From assembly GCF_900324485.2 (NCBI RefSeq), contig NC_046651.1, positions 10,880,605 to 10,944,604 on the forward strand: DNA of 64,000 bases. The letters are read 5' to 3'. The translations under genes were made by a program, and so were the position numbers. How positions within the stretch are numbered: position 1 is the stretch's first letter; each line of letters opens with the position of its first letter. The notes beneath the pieces are model-generated. The model was not told the DNA's origin. It saw only the letters and a program-made list of their open reading frames with translations, and ran no database searches. The DNA is from Mastacembelus armatus (Eukaryota; Chordata; Actinopteri; Synbranchiformes; Mastacembelidae). Positions 48,240 to 61,377 of this stretch are shown piece by piece.

Positions 48240-51200
48240 ATGGCCTCGGTGTTTCGCCGCTGCACATCTGTCAGACTTCCCACACTGGCCACGGTCCTGC
48301 TGCTGCTCGCCTCGGTCACCACCGTACGGTCCTCTCAGGGCGACAAGGAGCCGGTTTACCGAGAGTGTGTGAAGCAGTGTGTCCAGACCAACTGCACCGG
48401 AGCTCGGCTGCGGGGGTTTCAGTCAGCCCAGCCGCACTACATGGCCCTGACAGGTGAGCTGCTGCTATTCCTGGCAGGTAACAGTGAAGATAAGCTAAGT
48501 CAGCTTAGGTTTGTCTTCAATGTACATTCACTGTAACAGTTCTGAGAGCTGAAAGCCAGTTTTTCTGGCAGAACAAGGTGTCACAAAAGGCTTTTTATAA
48601 CCCCACCCTCAGTGCATCATTGCACTTGTATGAAGTGGCTGTGTGAGGTTTAATAGCTATAACAAATGGACTGTTATTGGCTGCCATCTATCCAGATATG
48701 TAAAAGTTTTAATAAGAGTAAGAAATTGATAAAGGTCTTTGTTATTAATGGTTTCTGGATGTATTTCACTGTATCACTTGATTGTCAGTAAAGCAAACTG
48801 AGCTAGATTTGAAATGTTTAGTTTATTATTTGACTAGTTGGTCTAAAACAAATAAAAGTAAATAGCAATTTGAAGGTCTCACCTTGAACTTTTGATATTT
48901 TCCAGACTAAATGCCAGGTTTGTCCTCTGAGACCCTGTTTCTTTCTTCTCATGTTCCAGGTTGGACATGTCGTGACGACTGTCGCTATCAGTGCATGTGG
49001 ACCACCGTGGGCCTTTACCAGGCTGAGGGGTACAGAGTCCCACAGTTCCATGGGAAGGTTTGTACTTCTTACCAAGTCCTGTTTGTGTATCATGCTGAGC
49101 TTCATCACAAAGTCTTAATACAAAGTTATTCTGTATCGGAGAGGATGGTAGACTCTACAAAATTCACATCCTGCTCACTTTAATTGGTATATTGACATAC
49201 GTTGGTATATTAATAATTTGGAAAGGTTATATTTCAGACCTCTGGACAAAACTCTCTAGGTGCTCCAAATAACCAATTTGAGTCAAATTTTGTGAAATTA
49301 TGAAAGACACTGTATATTTTATTTCTCACAGTGGCCATTCACACGCTTCCTGTGTTTCGAGGAGCCGGCGTCTGCCCTGGCCTCTCTGCTTAATGGCCTG
49401 GCTTGTCTTCTCATGCTGCTGCGCTATCGGAGCACTGTGCCACGCCAGAGTCCCATGTACCACACCATCAACGCCTTCTCTTTGGTCAGTCAAATCCACA
49501 CATAAGTACACCAATTCTACCATGAGTTTATAGTGTCTTGTCAAATATTAGGCATATAACAAGACTCTGTATGTGTTTTTCTAGGTATCTCTTAATGCCT
49601 GGTTCTGGTCCACAGTGTTTCACACCCGGGACACCTATCTCACCGAGGTAATAGTTTGTCTGTCATCTTGAATTGTCAGTAAGTGATTTGTGTTCACTTG
49701 AGGACAAATAACAAGGGGAGTGGAAAAGGCTTAATAAAATTTTATGACAAAGTTGCACCCACAGCAGAAACAGAGCAACATGGGTAACTTTTTGGAGTTT
49801 TCTTTCTCTCCATTTGTAAAATTGATATCTTACCCTACAGCATCTAGGTTATTTCGGAGAGAATATATCTGTTCAGTCAGCTTGTGAGCCGACAGCATCT
49901 GCTCACTGTTTATATGGGGGGAGACTGAGAGCTGCTGAGACTCAAAATGCAGACTAGTGAACTAAAACAATGAGCTGAGAGCAGCTAAAAGCAGCTTTTG
50001 TACATCACAGGGAATCAATGGAGTCAACGCTAAAACAAATACCATGTGCTTTGTTGTACGCCAGAGTCAAACTGCTAAAATATCTCTCCAACTATTTCTT
50101 TTCTTGAAGCTAATCAATGACCTCCTCATGCCATTATGGACAGACCTCCATCTTTTGTAACATCCAACAGGCACAAGGTTTTTTTTCTCTTGATCTTTGA
50201 TATTGATTTCTGTTGTCTGTAAATGTATTTGCATTTGTCTCTTTTAGAAAATGGATTATTTCTGTGCAACAGCTGTCATTCTTTACTCTATCTACCTGTG
50301 CTGTGTCAGGTAAGTTCCGAAACAGGTGTTTCACATGCCTTGCAAATACATTCAAGTTGGAAAACATGATCACATTCAACTCTGCTAATCATTGACCATT
50401 GTTAACATTCCCATCTGCTGTTTCCTTGAACGACGTTTAGATATTTGTGATAGTTTGTGAATATTCACTTCAACAGAAGCCACTAATAATGTTAATAAGG
50501 CCATAAACCTTGAGAAAATTGGTGCTTGGATATTAAGATTAATATAATGTTTTACTGGAACACTTTCTGTTGCTCGATTATTTCTGTTCACACTGCCCCC
50601 CCCCCCCTTTGATAGAACGTTGGGTCTGAGGCGACCTGGTGTGTCCAGCATGGTGGGAGTCCTGCTCATCTTGGCCTTTACCTCGCATGTGTCCTACTTG
50701 ACCTTTGTCAGTTTTGACTACGGGTACAACATGGCTGCTAACGCCACCATCGGTACAGCAGATCCGTAAATATTGCATTTAAGCTCATGTTTGGTTGGTC
50801 ATGACAGCAGATCCATAATAATTATGTTATTGTATTATGTTATGTCTGCAGGTAGCATAGTTTATATTGTATCATGCCTTCAAAATGTCAGTGGTTTACA
50901 ACTGAATCTCATCACTTTTCTTGTGTTAGTGTATTTACTGTCAACTTGTCTATTCGTCTAGGCTCCCCTCTTCTCACTTCATTATCTATTGCCATATTTC
51001 TATCACACGGCTATTCCTCTGCTCCATATTCCTCTCTCTCTTTCCAGGTATGGTGAACCTCCTGTGGTGGCTATGTTGGTGCTGGCAGAACCGACGGACC
51101 CTGCCGTACTGGTGGAAGTGCGGACTGGTGGTGCTGCTGCTGCACGGCCTGGCCCTGCTGGAGCTGCTGGACTTCCCCCCACTGCTCTGGGTCTTGGATG

Positions 51201-51497
51201 CTCACGCTGTGTGGCACCTTAGCACCATCCCAGTGCACTTCCTTTTCTACAGGTTCGTCCACTTACTGTTTTTTTTTTTTTACCTTTAGTGAAGAGATGC
51301 ATTTAAGACAGTGCCAAAAAGAAAAGAGACAAATTTTGAATGAATGAAAATGTGAGATAAAATGTTACTTTATGAGGAAGGAGAGAATAAAAAGGACTAT
51401 TTAAACCTGTTAAATGGTCCTTATTTTCCACAGTTTCCTGATAGATGACAGCCTCTACTTACTAAACACAGAGAAGATGGGTGTTAAAGTTGAGTAG
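48240..51497 (+). CDS. pgap3: GPI-specific phospholipase A2 PGAP3 (8 exons, 331 aa)
   Basis: Exons: 48240-48453, 48960-49057, 49332-49484, 49585-49647, 50248-50309, 50616-50752, 51048-51252, 51434-51497, joining to 996 nt; human PGAP3 is 320 aa. In the Golgi it removes the sn-2 unsaturated chain of GPI-anchored proteins during fatty-acid remodelling. An N-terminal signal peptide ([17 protein letters not shown]) is followed by a Cys-rich lumenal part ([22 protein letters not shown]) and seven membrane helices of the CREST superfamily. The family's active-site motifs are visible as WSTVFHTRD and DAHAVWH. Start: the ATG at 48240 has a strong context (CCGCCATGG) and opens the signal peptide. An in-frame ATG at 48183 would bury it. 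erbb2 follows downstream, as in human 17q12. A run of 12 C lies in the acceptor tract of exon 6. Confidence 0.96.
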
Positions 51498-52572
51498 GAG
51501 CAGATCATCACCGCTTCACCACGCCTACGCCCTTGCACCCCTCCAATCAGGGCAGCCGGACACCTGAACATGGAAGTAGCTCAGCCTCTCAGATGATATG
51601 CATGGCACCACAATGACTTTGATCAAAGTAGACTTTGTTTACATTTATGTTGTTTGAGTCATGTATTTATTTGAGGGTAAATCCTCTCTCTCTCTGTTCA
51701 TGTTTAAATCTGACATCACTTACTTATCTTTTCCATTCTTTTGCTATTTATCATAACTGCAAAACAGGACAAGCAAGAAAGTTTTATATTTGACCACATC
51801 AGAAACACATTTTGAAGCTTCCTACTTTGATAACTAGGGTGTACATCCTGTCTCTTTTGACTCTGCTACTTCTGAAATTGATCTCTTGAACCCATAATTT
51901 GACATTCAGTGGAGATCCCTCTCACCAGCCTCGTGGAAGTTCAACATGCGTAGCTTTGGACAAACAATTTGCTGTGGCTGACAATAGAGGGCACCAAATT
52001 CCTTGCCAGGGTATCATTAACCTGCTCTGTGTGGTGCAGCATGTGTCAGGATCCATCTGTGCCAAAAGTAGACTGGTGCACCCAGAGAGGTGCCCCTTGT
52101 AAATGGGTAGGAGGGGGCAGCAGTGGATTGTTCCAGAGAGAGGTGGAAGGGGTTTATGTTTGGAGGCCATTTTAGCTGACTGTGTGTGTTTTCTCTTTTT
52201 TTTTGTTCACTATCACACCTTTATTTTTGTGCCTCTGTTGTTTCCACTTCTGCTTTTGTTTCTTCATTCTCATCATTTCAGATTTTTTATTTTGTTTTCT
52301 ATCTGCTGCTTAAGTTGTTTTTTTATTGTTGACCAATTTGTGCTTTGTTTTGATGACAGTTTGACTTCATTTACTTGATTTAGAATTTGGGTTGGCTTAT
52401 CCTGATCGTAAAATGGAAATATTATTTGCACTCACCTGGAATGCCTTTTTAGTGTGAGGTAAACGAGAAAATGATTGAGGTGGGAGATAAAAGCAATGCA
52501 ACAGTAAGCTGCAGTAAGTGGGGCTTTTTTTTTTTTTTACATCAAGAGTTTCTAATATTCTGTGATTAGGTG

Positions 52573-52633
<61 letters not shown>
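52573..52633 (+). repeat. (TG)n microsatellite
   Basis: About 60 nt of nearly pure TG. Confidence 0.95.
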
Positions 52634-52635
<2 letters not shown>

Positions 52636-53698
52636 AGAATGTTTGACACCCATTATTTTGATTTGGTTGCTTTTTTTCCTGTAATATTCCCAAGAATTAC
52701 CCACAAACAACCCTCCATACCATAACCCACCTGTACACATGAACACATTTCTGTTTTTGTATTTTTTTCCTCTCACCAAAAACATTGAATTCATACCATG
52801 TATGTCTTTGCCCCTCAGTGTCCCTTCCATATGTGCACTTTAGGGATTTACATGTTTTGGGGTGAAATTCTGCCCATGCCTTTGTATTTCTGGATGAGAA
52901 TGTGAATAATGACTTGTATGTGTGTACAGATTGCCTTGACTCAACATTGTGTTGTTATTGTGTTCATGGACTGAATCACCGTCTGTATATGTGTGAGAAA
53001 AGGCTAGGTGCTTTTGTAAATGTACTAATTAGTGAGTATGTATATACTGGCCTGTGATGGGGTGGGGAAGAGAGGAGACAAAAGACATAGAGAGGTTGTC
53101 ATACCTCTGGATGGCAAAAAAAAACATCCTGAAATGCCCAGTGATATTTGCTCCATATGACAAGAAACAATATATCAATTTGTTTATATATAATATAGTG
53201 TATATTGGATTATGATCATATTATGATTTACTACTGACATTCATGAAATGGTGTCAGGGGCCCAGTTATATCAATATGCATCTAAAAGGCAAAACATGAA
53301 ATGCCCTTTTGATTAATATCATAGCTTTATCAAAACTATAAGTCCATGTCAACTGAGGAAATAACTTGATGAACCATTTCATTGTTATCTGCTAATTCAT
53401 CAAAAAACAAACTCCATGTTTTGCTCTGTAAATTGTTCCATTGCTCATTTGCTTCTTTCTTACTGATGATTGTCACTCATCTGCTGCCCCCCGCCTGCTG
53501 CCCTGTGCACCACAACCTCCCACCTCTCCCACTGAGGGCACTTTCTTCCACCTCACACCCAGTATTTGACCAAAAAATGAATCTGAAACAAATAAAAGTG
53601 TTCTTAACAAGGGAAGTAGTTATACTATGTGTGTGCCCCCCCTTCCCTTTTTTGACTAATTGTGATTCACATTAATTATTAGTTTTTAGGGTTCCTCC

Positions 53699-53724
53699 AA
53701 ATATATATATATATATATATATAT
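53699..53724. repeat. (AT)n microsatellite
   Basis: Alternating AT followed by TTTA repeats. Confidence 0.9.
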
Positions 53725-54027
53725 TTATTTATTTATTTTTTTTACATACCAAAAGAGACTGATAACTTTGACTTTTTATTCTGTATTCTGATATTCTGTA
53801 CTCCAGGATGTGGTAAATAGACACAGCCACCATTGAAAAACAACTTCCTAAGAGCTCTCATACCTTACCTCATAGCCAACAGAGAACTGATCCTAAATCA
53901 CCACAATCTCTGGACTGCATCAACAAAACAAAATCTGCATTGCACAATCTTGTACACCTTTCACTGTCAACATGAGTCTATAGTATTTTAACAACTTAAC
54001 ATTCACTTCAAAATACCAGCAATGAGC

Positions 54028-54136
54028 AAATTAGCCTGACCCCAATCTGCATTTCTTTAGACTGTGGGAAGAAGCTGATGTACAAAACCCACTAAGTCCC
54101 AGGGAGAACATGCAAACACCCCACAGGAAGACCCCA
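54028..54136 (+). repeat. Dispersed teleost repeat, copy B
   Basis: ACTGTGGGAAGAAGC ... CAGGGAGAACATGCAAACACC matches copy A at 39713-39868 in the same order and orientation, but is much more diverged, so older. Confidence 0.55.
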
Positions 54137-55881
54137 GGGTAGTAGTAGCAACAATAGCTCTCAAATAAATATGGTGGAATTTAAAAATATGTTTCCTATG
54201 AAATGTAAGTGAATGCCTACAATGCAACTTTATGGATGGTCTTTAACTGTACTTGAGTATAATACTTAAATAAATGGACCTTATGGAATTAGTTACATCA
54301 TGTGTCTAGGACAGAAAAAGTGATGCCAAAGTAAGTGAAATGTATTGTCTATGGTTCTGCCTGCACCTCTTTTACTGCAGTCTGAAGGTCCTGCTGACCT
54401 TGTACCATTTGTGTCTGTATTATATGCACAGGGTCTTTGCAGGCTGCTATTATGCCTCTGAATATCACCAACAGAAGTTCCTGTAGGCCTGTATTTGTTA
54501 TGCCTCTTGATCTAAGTAAGGAAATAAGGCTGTGAGATGACGTTCATTGTCCACAACAAGCCTTTCTTAATGTAGGCACCTTACATTTTGCCCCTGGTGT
54601 CTACATAGTGTTTCTCACCCACTTTCTAGCCTCGCTTTTCATTTTATGAACCCCCCAATGAATATTAATATTTTTCCCAGATAAATGGCCCTGACTGTTG
54701 GGCCATGTTTTGTATTTGCTTAACTGGCTTCCAAATACATACTTTTATTGCTAATATTTCCACAGAGCCAATAAACTTAATCCAAGATTTTATGCTTGTG
54801 AACTTCTCAGAAAATATTAATTTTAGCATTTATAGCTGAGAACTTTTTTCATCCAAAGGCCTGTTTTGGCTCTGTCCAGTTGAGGCCTCAGCTGTTGAAA
54901 ATTGGCTTATTTTTGTGGGAACCAAACATTTGAGCAGGACCAGGACAGCCAAACCTTGACTGGGACTTGTGTTCTGTCTGGCTCAGTGAGTAGCTTTTTG
55001 TTTTTTTCCTGATAGCTCTGTGCAGTAGGTTGGACTCTGACCCTGGCTGCTGTGGGTGGGGAGAGTGGATAGATTGGGATGAATAGAGTTTATTCTTCCT
55101 CCTTCAACTCCTGATTTGTGTCCGTGACGCGAAGGCCATGAGAAAAGTGAAAGAAATATGAAGATGCTCCAAGTCGGTAAAATGCAAATAGTATCCCTTT
55201 TATGATTTAAAGGGTGCACAAAAATGCAATGGTAAAGAAAGCTGAACTAATATATCCATAATGACGCGTGCATACATAGAAATCATCAAATTTATTAGTA
55301 CCACATACAGAGGCCTGATGAAAGTCAGATTAATTCTGGCTTCATTCTGGGTATGACTTGGCCTGGATGTTATAGCGTCATTAATAAATAATTAGTAAAG
55401 TCATAACTTCATAGATTAGTCATAGATGGCTGTTTTTAAGTTATTTACTTTTTTATACAGATATTGCCGCTACTATGATTTTTAAGAGGTTTAATGCCTT
55501 TTGGTTTAGTTCACTCGATACCTGATCAACCTATTTAGGTTGTTAAGGTGATTAAAATATGAAATGTCTTGACGGTGTCAATCAGTCTATTTAAAGATCC
55601 CCTCCTGACATATTTTGAGGCCTATAAAAAAAGAATAAGTGCTTATATCCGTTAACCTTCCCAGTTAAGGTTTTCCTGTCTTCCCCTGAAAAATCAAGAA
55701 CCTCAGAATATGCAAATATTCTTTATTTCACAAGTGAAACTATTGGATGTGAATTAGATATTGGACCATGAACTGACTTTCATGATGTCACAAGACACGA
55801 TAAGACCCTGAAGAGCATAAAGAGAACTTTATTATATTATTTATTATACTTTATATTTTAAACAGGGAGTTATCTACTCAG

Positions 55882-56140
55882 ATCTGAATTCATTCTGCAG
55901 CCTGACACTGATCCTAAATACGGAGCCAGAGTCATAAAGAACTATCTTCAGCAACAATAAAACCCAGGAGTCCTGCACATGATGACTTGGCCCCCACAAG
56001 GTCCTGATCTCAACTGGGACCACATGAAGAGACAACTGTGACAACCTCAATCCACTTTGACAGTAAGATGCTTGGAGCAACATACCTGTCAAATACCTGT
56101 AAAAAACATGTGCATGTGTAGGAGCATTGCTGTTTTAAAG
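55882..56140 (+). mobile_element. Tc1/mariner transposase relic (3' part)
   Basis: Read in the frame starting at GAATTC, the DNA encodes LQPDTDPKYGARVIKNYLQ, then after a stop MMTWPPQGPDLNWDHMKRQL. This matches the Tc1-like DDE core (usual form LQQDNDPKH ... WPPQSPDLNPIE ... WD). The usual PIE stretch after PDLN, which carries the third catalytic residue, is missing, and stops interrupt the frame. Downstream MCMCRSIAVLK resembles the usual C-terminal end. The 5' half and terminal inverted repeats are not recognisable. Inactive, moderately old. Confidence 0.7.
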
Positions 56141-56530
56141 CTCTTCAGTTTTAGCATAGTAAAGTAAAAGAACCAGTTAAAAAGAGCTAAGTCCAATGAT
56201 CCTGTTTTCTTACTGTAGGTGAAATGTATTAGTGTTTTGCAGATAGGTCAGATTGAAGCGAGGGCGGGCTGAGTCAACCTGCCACTCCCCGCTCTGGCCT
56301 TCACGGGAGCGCGCCTCTGTTCCTGCGCGCTGTCACGCTTTACTACCAACAGGGTCGGAATCCCAGCGAGGAAGTCACTGAGATTTGGAAACGAACAACA
56401 ACGCCGAACGGTGCCTAGAAAAAAAAAGCTAACCAGCGGACAGGGAATAAAGCAAACCACACAAACCTCTCAGCGGGAGCAGTACGAGCCACTGACCGTG
56501 GAATATGGACTAGAGACTGGGTCGGAGCAG

Positions 56531-59500
56531 ATGGAGGCGGCGAGAAGTTTGGTGTTTGTCGGGGCCGTGCTCCTCGGAGTTACGGGCGCGCTGGGCAGAG
56601 AAGGTGGGTAACTTTCAGAGCTTTTCTAGTCTTTACTGCCTCTGCTGCTGCCAAATTAGACACTCTGCTTATTAGGGATATGGGAGTATAGTGTGTGGGT
56701 TATATTTAAGTCGGTGTTTGAGGTCCAGCTTGGCCCAAAGAGGTTGATATTTCTGGCTGGGACCACATTCCTCCGTGAGTGCGCAGCCCTCGTCCTCTCT
56801 CAGTCCCCGTTGAGGGCTCATGGGATTTAGGATAAGAAGGAAAAATCCCACCTGTCACTGCGCAGCGTCTCCTTACAGCGACTGTTTGGTCTAAATCACA
56901 TTTGTGACATCGCTTTTATTGCACAAACGCACAAACGTCGCAGCAGTAATACTGAAACAGGTAAGAAACATGATAACCTGCTTTGCAGCTCTGGGAGCGA
57001 CGGTGGCACTGGCGGACTTGTGCGTGCAGGCAGGCGTTAGGCTTGGTTTGCTCTGCGCGTAAACAAAAACAAAACCAACAACAACAAGCAGCGCATTGTG
57101 CAGCGAGGATCATGACGATGTCAATTATTCACTTCTGGCTCTAAACGGGACATTGTCTGATACACGGGCCACTTGTCACACTTGGAGCTGGAGTCAATGC
57201 CAGTAAAACAAGAGCTAAGTGAAAGTTCAAGCAAGTGCGCATTTGCAAAATAGGTGATTTTTACGAGCTTTCTTTTTAATAATGATTAACAGAAGAGCAT
57301 TAAATCGTGCAATTGGTATCTTATTAGGAATAATTCCTTTTTTTTACCATTTTAACACCACTTTCTTAGCTAAAACAGAGACCTAGATCTGCAGAAACTA
57401 ATTTCATATTTAATCAATCTGTAAATATTTGCTTTTTCCTCACTCACAAAATGAACTGAATATTTGGCCTCCAGGAGCATTTTCTAGTGTTTTACAGGCC
57501 TCCCAGTTAATTTCAGGTTGTTTGCAGCCCTAGTTTATATTGTTGTTTGTATATAGGCCTCCATATTTATAAAGACCAGAGATATCAATAAGCAGCCAGC
57601 TGATTTCTAAAAGTCTTTTATGGCAGTAGCTAATGGCAAAAATAGTCAATGGGAATTTCTTTTAAAATGCAGTCGGCATTGATGTGCATCTAACAGCTTT
57701 TATCAAGTTGCACTGAAAAATCAAACCCCTGCTGAGAAAGCAGGTCATTGACTGTTTTGTTTTTACATCAGTAATAACATGAAACTCACCATAGTTTAGT
57801 TTTTGATAAACTCTATACATCAGTAATTCAAGTTCTCTTTATTACTAAAATGTCTGATCAGAGTGAAAAATGCTCCACTTGTATTAGCTGCTGCCCCTAC
57901 CATCAGTACTGTACAAACAAAAGCCCATAGTCAGAGGTGAAGTGATTTCCAAATACAGCTGTATTGTTGGTGGGAACAGGTTGGTGCACTTTACTCCACA
58001 GTGTCGATCTCTGAAGCATCAGTACAGTGCAGGCCCTGATGTGAGCAAGTGGATAAATCTTAGCAGTCTTACTTTTGGTTATTTAGTATCGTTAGTTTGT
58101 GTTTTTGTCAGCCCACACAATCAATTATTCACTCACTCACACACACACACACACACACACCCTGTGGTCAACATGTGGCTGTTTCCAAAGGTCAGCAGTT
58201 GTGTTTGGGATTTTTCCTTAAGTGATTGGAATAAATTATTTCAGGAAGACTGCGTGTGTCTGTGTGTGTGTCTGTGTGTGTGTCTGTGTGTGTGTCTGTG
58301 TGTGTGTCTGTGTGTGTGTCTGTGTGTGTGTCTGTCTGTGAGTGTGTCTGTGAGTGTCTGTGAGTGTGTCTGTGAGTGTGTCTGTGAGTGTGTCTGTGAG
58401 TGTGTCTGTGAGTCTGTCTGTGTCTGTGTCTGTGTCTGTGTGTGTGTGTGTGCGTGTGTGTGCGTGTGTGTGCGTGTGTGTGCATGTGTGTGTGTGTGTG
58501 TGTTCGGTGGCACGGGTAGCCACAGAGTTCATGTCCTTGTCACACACCAGTGCACCCATTGAGTGAAACTTACTGTGAAGTGATTAAGTCCTACTGAATT
58601 GGCCTCAGAGGCAGGTTAACTCAGCCAGCTGTGACTCACCAGGCTAGACGACGTGTCACTGACCTCACTCTGTGCTGGGGAAGGGGCCACCAGCGGGCCC
58701 CATTGCCCGCCTCAGAGGAAACTTTCAACCTCTTCTTGTGTGTGTTTCTTAAGGTTCAATTTGCATATCTTTCAATCAGCGTTAAATGTACTCTGATTCA
58801 AATCTCTACAAGGAAATGATTTTACAATAATCACAGCGGCCGTGTTAGGAAGAAAACATGTCCTGATAAAAATGCTCAATCAGTGATTTTCAGTGCGTCT
58901 CCTGTGGATGAATAAACCTTTTCGCAGAATTTCTGCTTACTAGGAAAATGTTATTGTTTCCATTGTCTATCATTGGGAGATTTTCTGATAACTAGGGACG
59001 TAATAGTTTAGAAATCAATATGAAACCATCATTATAGGGGCATTCTGTTGGCCTCTACTGTTGCTTTCAAATTAAAAGCAAAAACACCTGAAAATCCTTG
59101 CAAATAATATCCATCTTTGTGTTGCAGTGTTTATCTATATGCAGTTACTATGACACTTATTTTTTATTACACTTTGCAACACTATATAGTTCTAAACATC
59201 AATTGCTGTACTATATGTTTTTCTATATAGAAATACTATGTGAAAATCTGACTTTCTGACATTCTCAAAAATGAACAGCACAGAGCAATTACACAGTTGG
59301 ATTTACCCCAGGGAAATGTTGTACACTTGAGCTTCCAAGTTGAAAAACAAAATGCCACAGTTTATCTTCCCATTGTGACACAAACCAATGTGATAAACAT
59401 CAGCTATGAAAACCGACAGGTGAGTTTCCACACATAAACAAAGCAGCTGCTGTAAACATTTATTTAGATTTTTGCACCAGACTTTCTGCATGCAATTCTT

Positions 59501-61346
59501 CCCTTCAAAGTAAACACTAAATTTGAATGCAGCTGCTTTAAGCTCTAGTTAAAAGAGTATGTGGGGCTTGTACTGATGGGGCGATGTGTTTGTGAGTGTG
59601 TTCAATGTATGACACGGTGAATGAGTGCGAGGTTCACGTCTGTAGCCAGAACAGCACAGATCCTGTTCTACTTGTCTGTTGAGCAATACCTGTTTTTTCT
59701 TCCTCGGTTGTAAAGCGAAGGGGAAGAAAGAATGTGTTCAGGGAGGTCGGGAGAAATGTGAAGTTTATGCTCATTGCTAAGATAAACACTGCATTAGAAT
59801 CAGGACTGAAGTTTTAAATCAGAGGGTCGATAAACTGAAACTTTTGTTGGATCTCAGCTTGTTTCTGCTGAGCTTTGAAGAGATGTAATCCATTAGAGGA
59901 CAGTGGAGGCCGGAGGATCACGTTGACTGCTGGCGTGTCACACTGCAGGCTTTTCCACCTAACTTCTGTTCTGTCGTAGCATCGCCGGTGTTGTGTTTGC
60001 TGCGCTTTCCACACACACAACGATAAACACGCGTGCACACTCCCTGTGCTGACTGGCACTCCGCCACACACAGGTGTGGCTTCAAGTTGGCTTTTAGCTT
60101 TCAGGCAGTCTCAGCACTGATGCAGGATATGTTCAGCTTACACTCAGCACATCCTCTCTGCTAGGAAGATGGGTTAAGGTCAAATTAGGGACGATTAATT
60201 CATAAGGTATAGCCTGCAATCAAAATAAAGCATGTCCCCAACATCAAAAACAAGGAAAAGAGCTTCAAAACTAGCAAAAAAGAAAAAAGTGAGAATTGTC
60301 TGCTTTTCTCTGTTTTATATTTTATATATTAAATGTTTGGTCAGTTTGATGGTCAAAATGCTGCTTTTGGGTCTGAAAATAGTCATTTCTGATGTTTTAC
60401 AGATAAAATAGTTAAACAATTAAATGAAAACTTGTGCAATTGTGCAGCTCTAATTTTAAGTAGAGATATTTTTGAAGAAAGTCCATTTTTAATTCAACCT
60501 GATGATGCATTCATTTTCTGTACTCACATATTTCAAACCATGCAGCATCTCACTACATTTTATATCAGTCATTAAGTTGGCACTCCCCTCCAGAGTGAGC
60601 AGGAAGGAGTTCCCTGTCCTTCACAGGAATATCACAGATGTTGTATCAGGGTCTGCTATTCTTTAACTCAGTTGTTCACACAGAAAGAGCAGTATAAATA
60701 ATGAGAGAAGCTGAGCTTGAGAGATAAAGTAATACTCTGCTTATCCTCTGGCCTGGGCACCGTTGGCCAGTCACAGCATAAAGAGACTGAACGTTGAGAA
60801 GTTAAAAAGCTCAAACAGAAGGGCTTGGTGAGTGGAACAGTCCTCCTTTCCTACACTTATCTGATGTAGTAATTGGGGGTGGTACTGCATCCAGTCACCA
60901 GAATCATGTGATTGGCCAGGTGTGCAGAGGTTCCCGCAAACCCTCTTTTTCCCTTTAATTACAAATATTTTCTTTTCGTGTCAGTCAGTTTGCAGCCTTT
61001 CTTCAAACAAGCAGAGATTGTGTCAGTTGTGAGTAAATCTCAGACTGGAACTCAAAATATGGCTGAATCAATATTTGTGAAAACTGAATCAGGTTCCTGG
61101 GATGCCTTGGCATTTATGCCACAGCACACATGCAAAATGAGCTTGTTTCTGTGCACTGATTAGAAATGAACAGAAATGCTAGCTTCTAGCCACATGCTAG
61201 ACAGGAAGGTAAAAGCTATTTCTTGTTATTAAACAGGGGCTGACCAGGGGAAGTTTCCAGAGCAGAGCTGCCACGATACACTGTGCAGCAGCCAGCACTA
61301 ACGTGTTCATCTCTTTGTGTGTCTGGATATGGGTAGCAGTCACTTG

Positions 61347-61377
<31 letters not shown>

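Larger units (their letters stand above)
51498..56530. other. pgap3 3' side and erbb2 upstream region
   Basis: No gene is supported in these 5 kb. It holds a (TG)n repeat at 52573-52633, an (AT)n repeat at 53699-53724, a dispersed-repeat copy at 54028-54136 and a Tc1-type relic at 55882-56140. AATAAA copies at 53591-53596 and 54770-54775 are candidates for a long pgap3 3'UTR. The last 250 nt are GC-rich and contain the erbb2 promoter and 5'UTR. Confidence 0.55.

Noticed and set aside
58246-58502. Regularly spaced repeat units resembling a CRISPR array
   Set aside because: Units are 10-12 nt tandem microsatellite derivatives without unique spacers, in a vertebrate intron.
57942-58562. Reading frames of up to 206 codons on both strands, rich in Cys/Val or Thr/His
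   Set aside because: They are the TG/TGTC repeat array read in all frames; no start context, splice site or domain supports coding.
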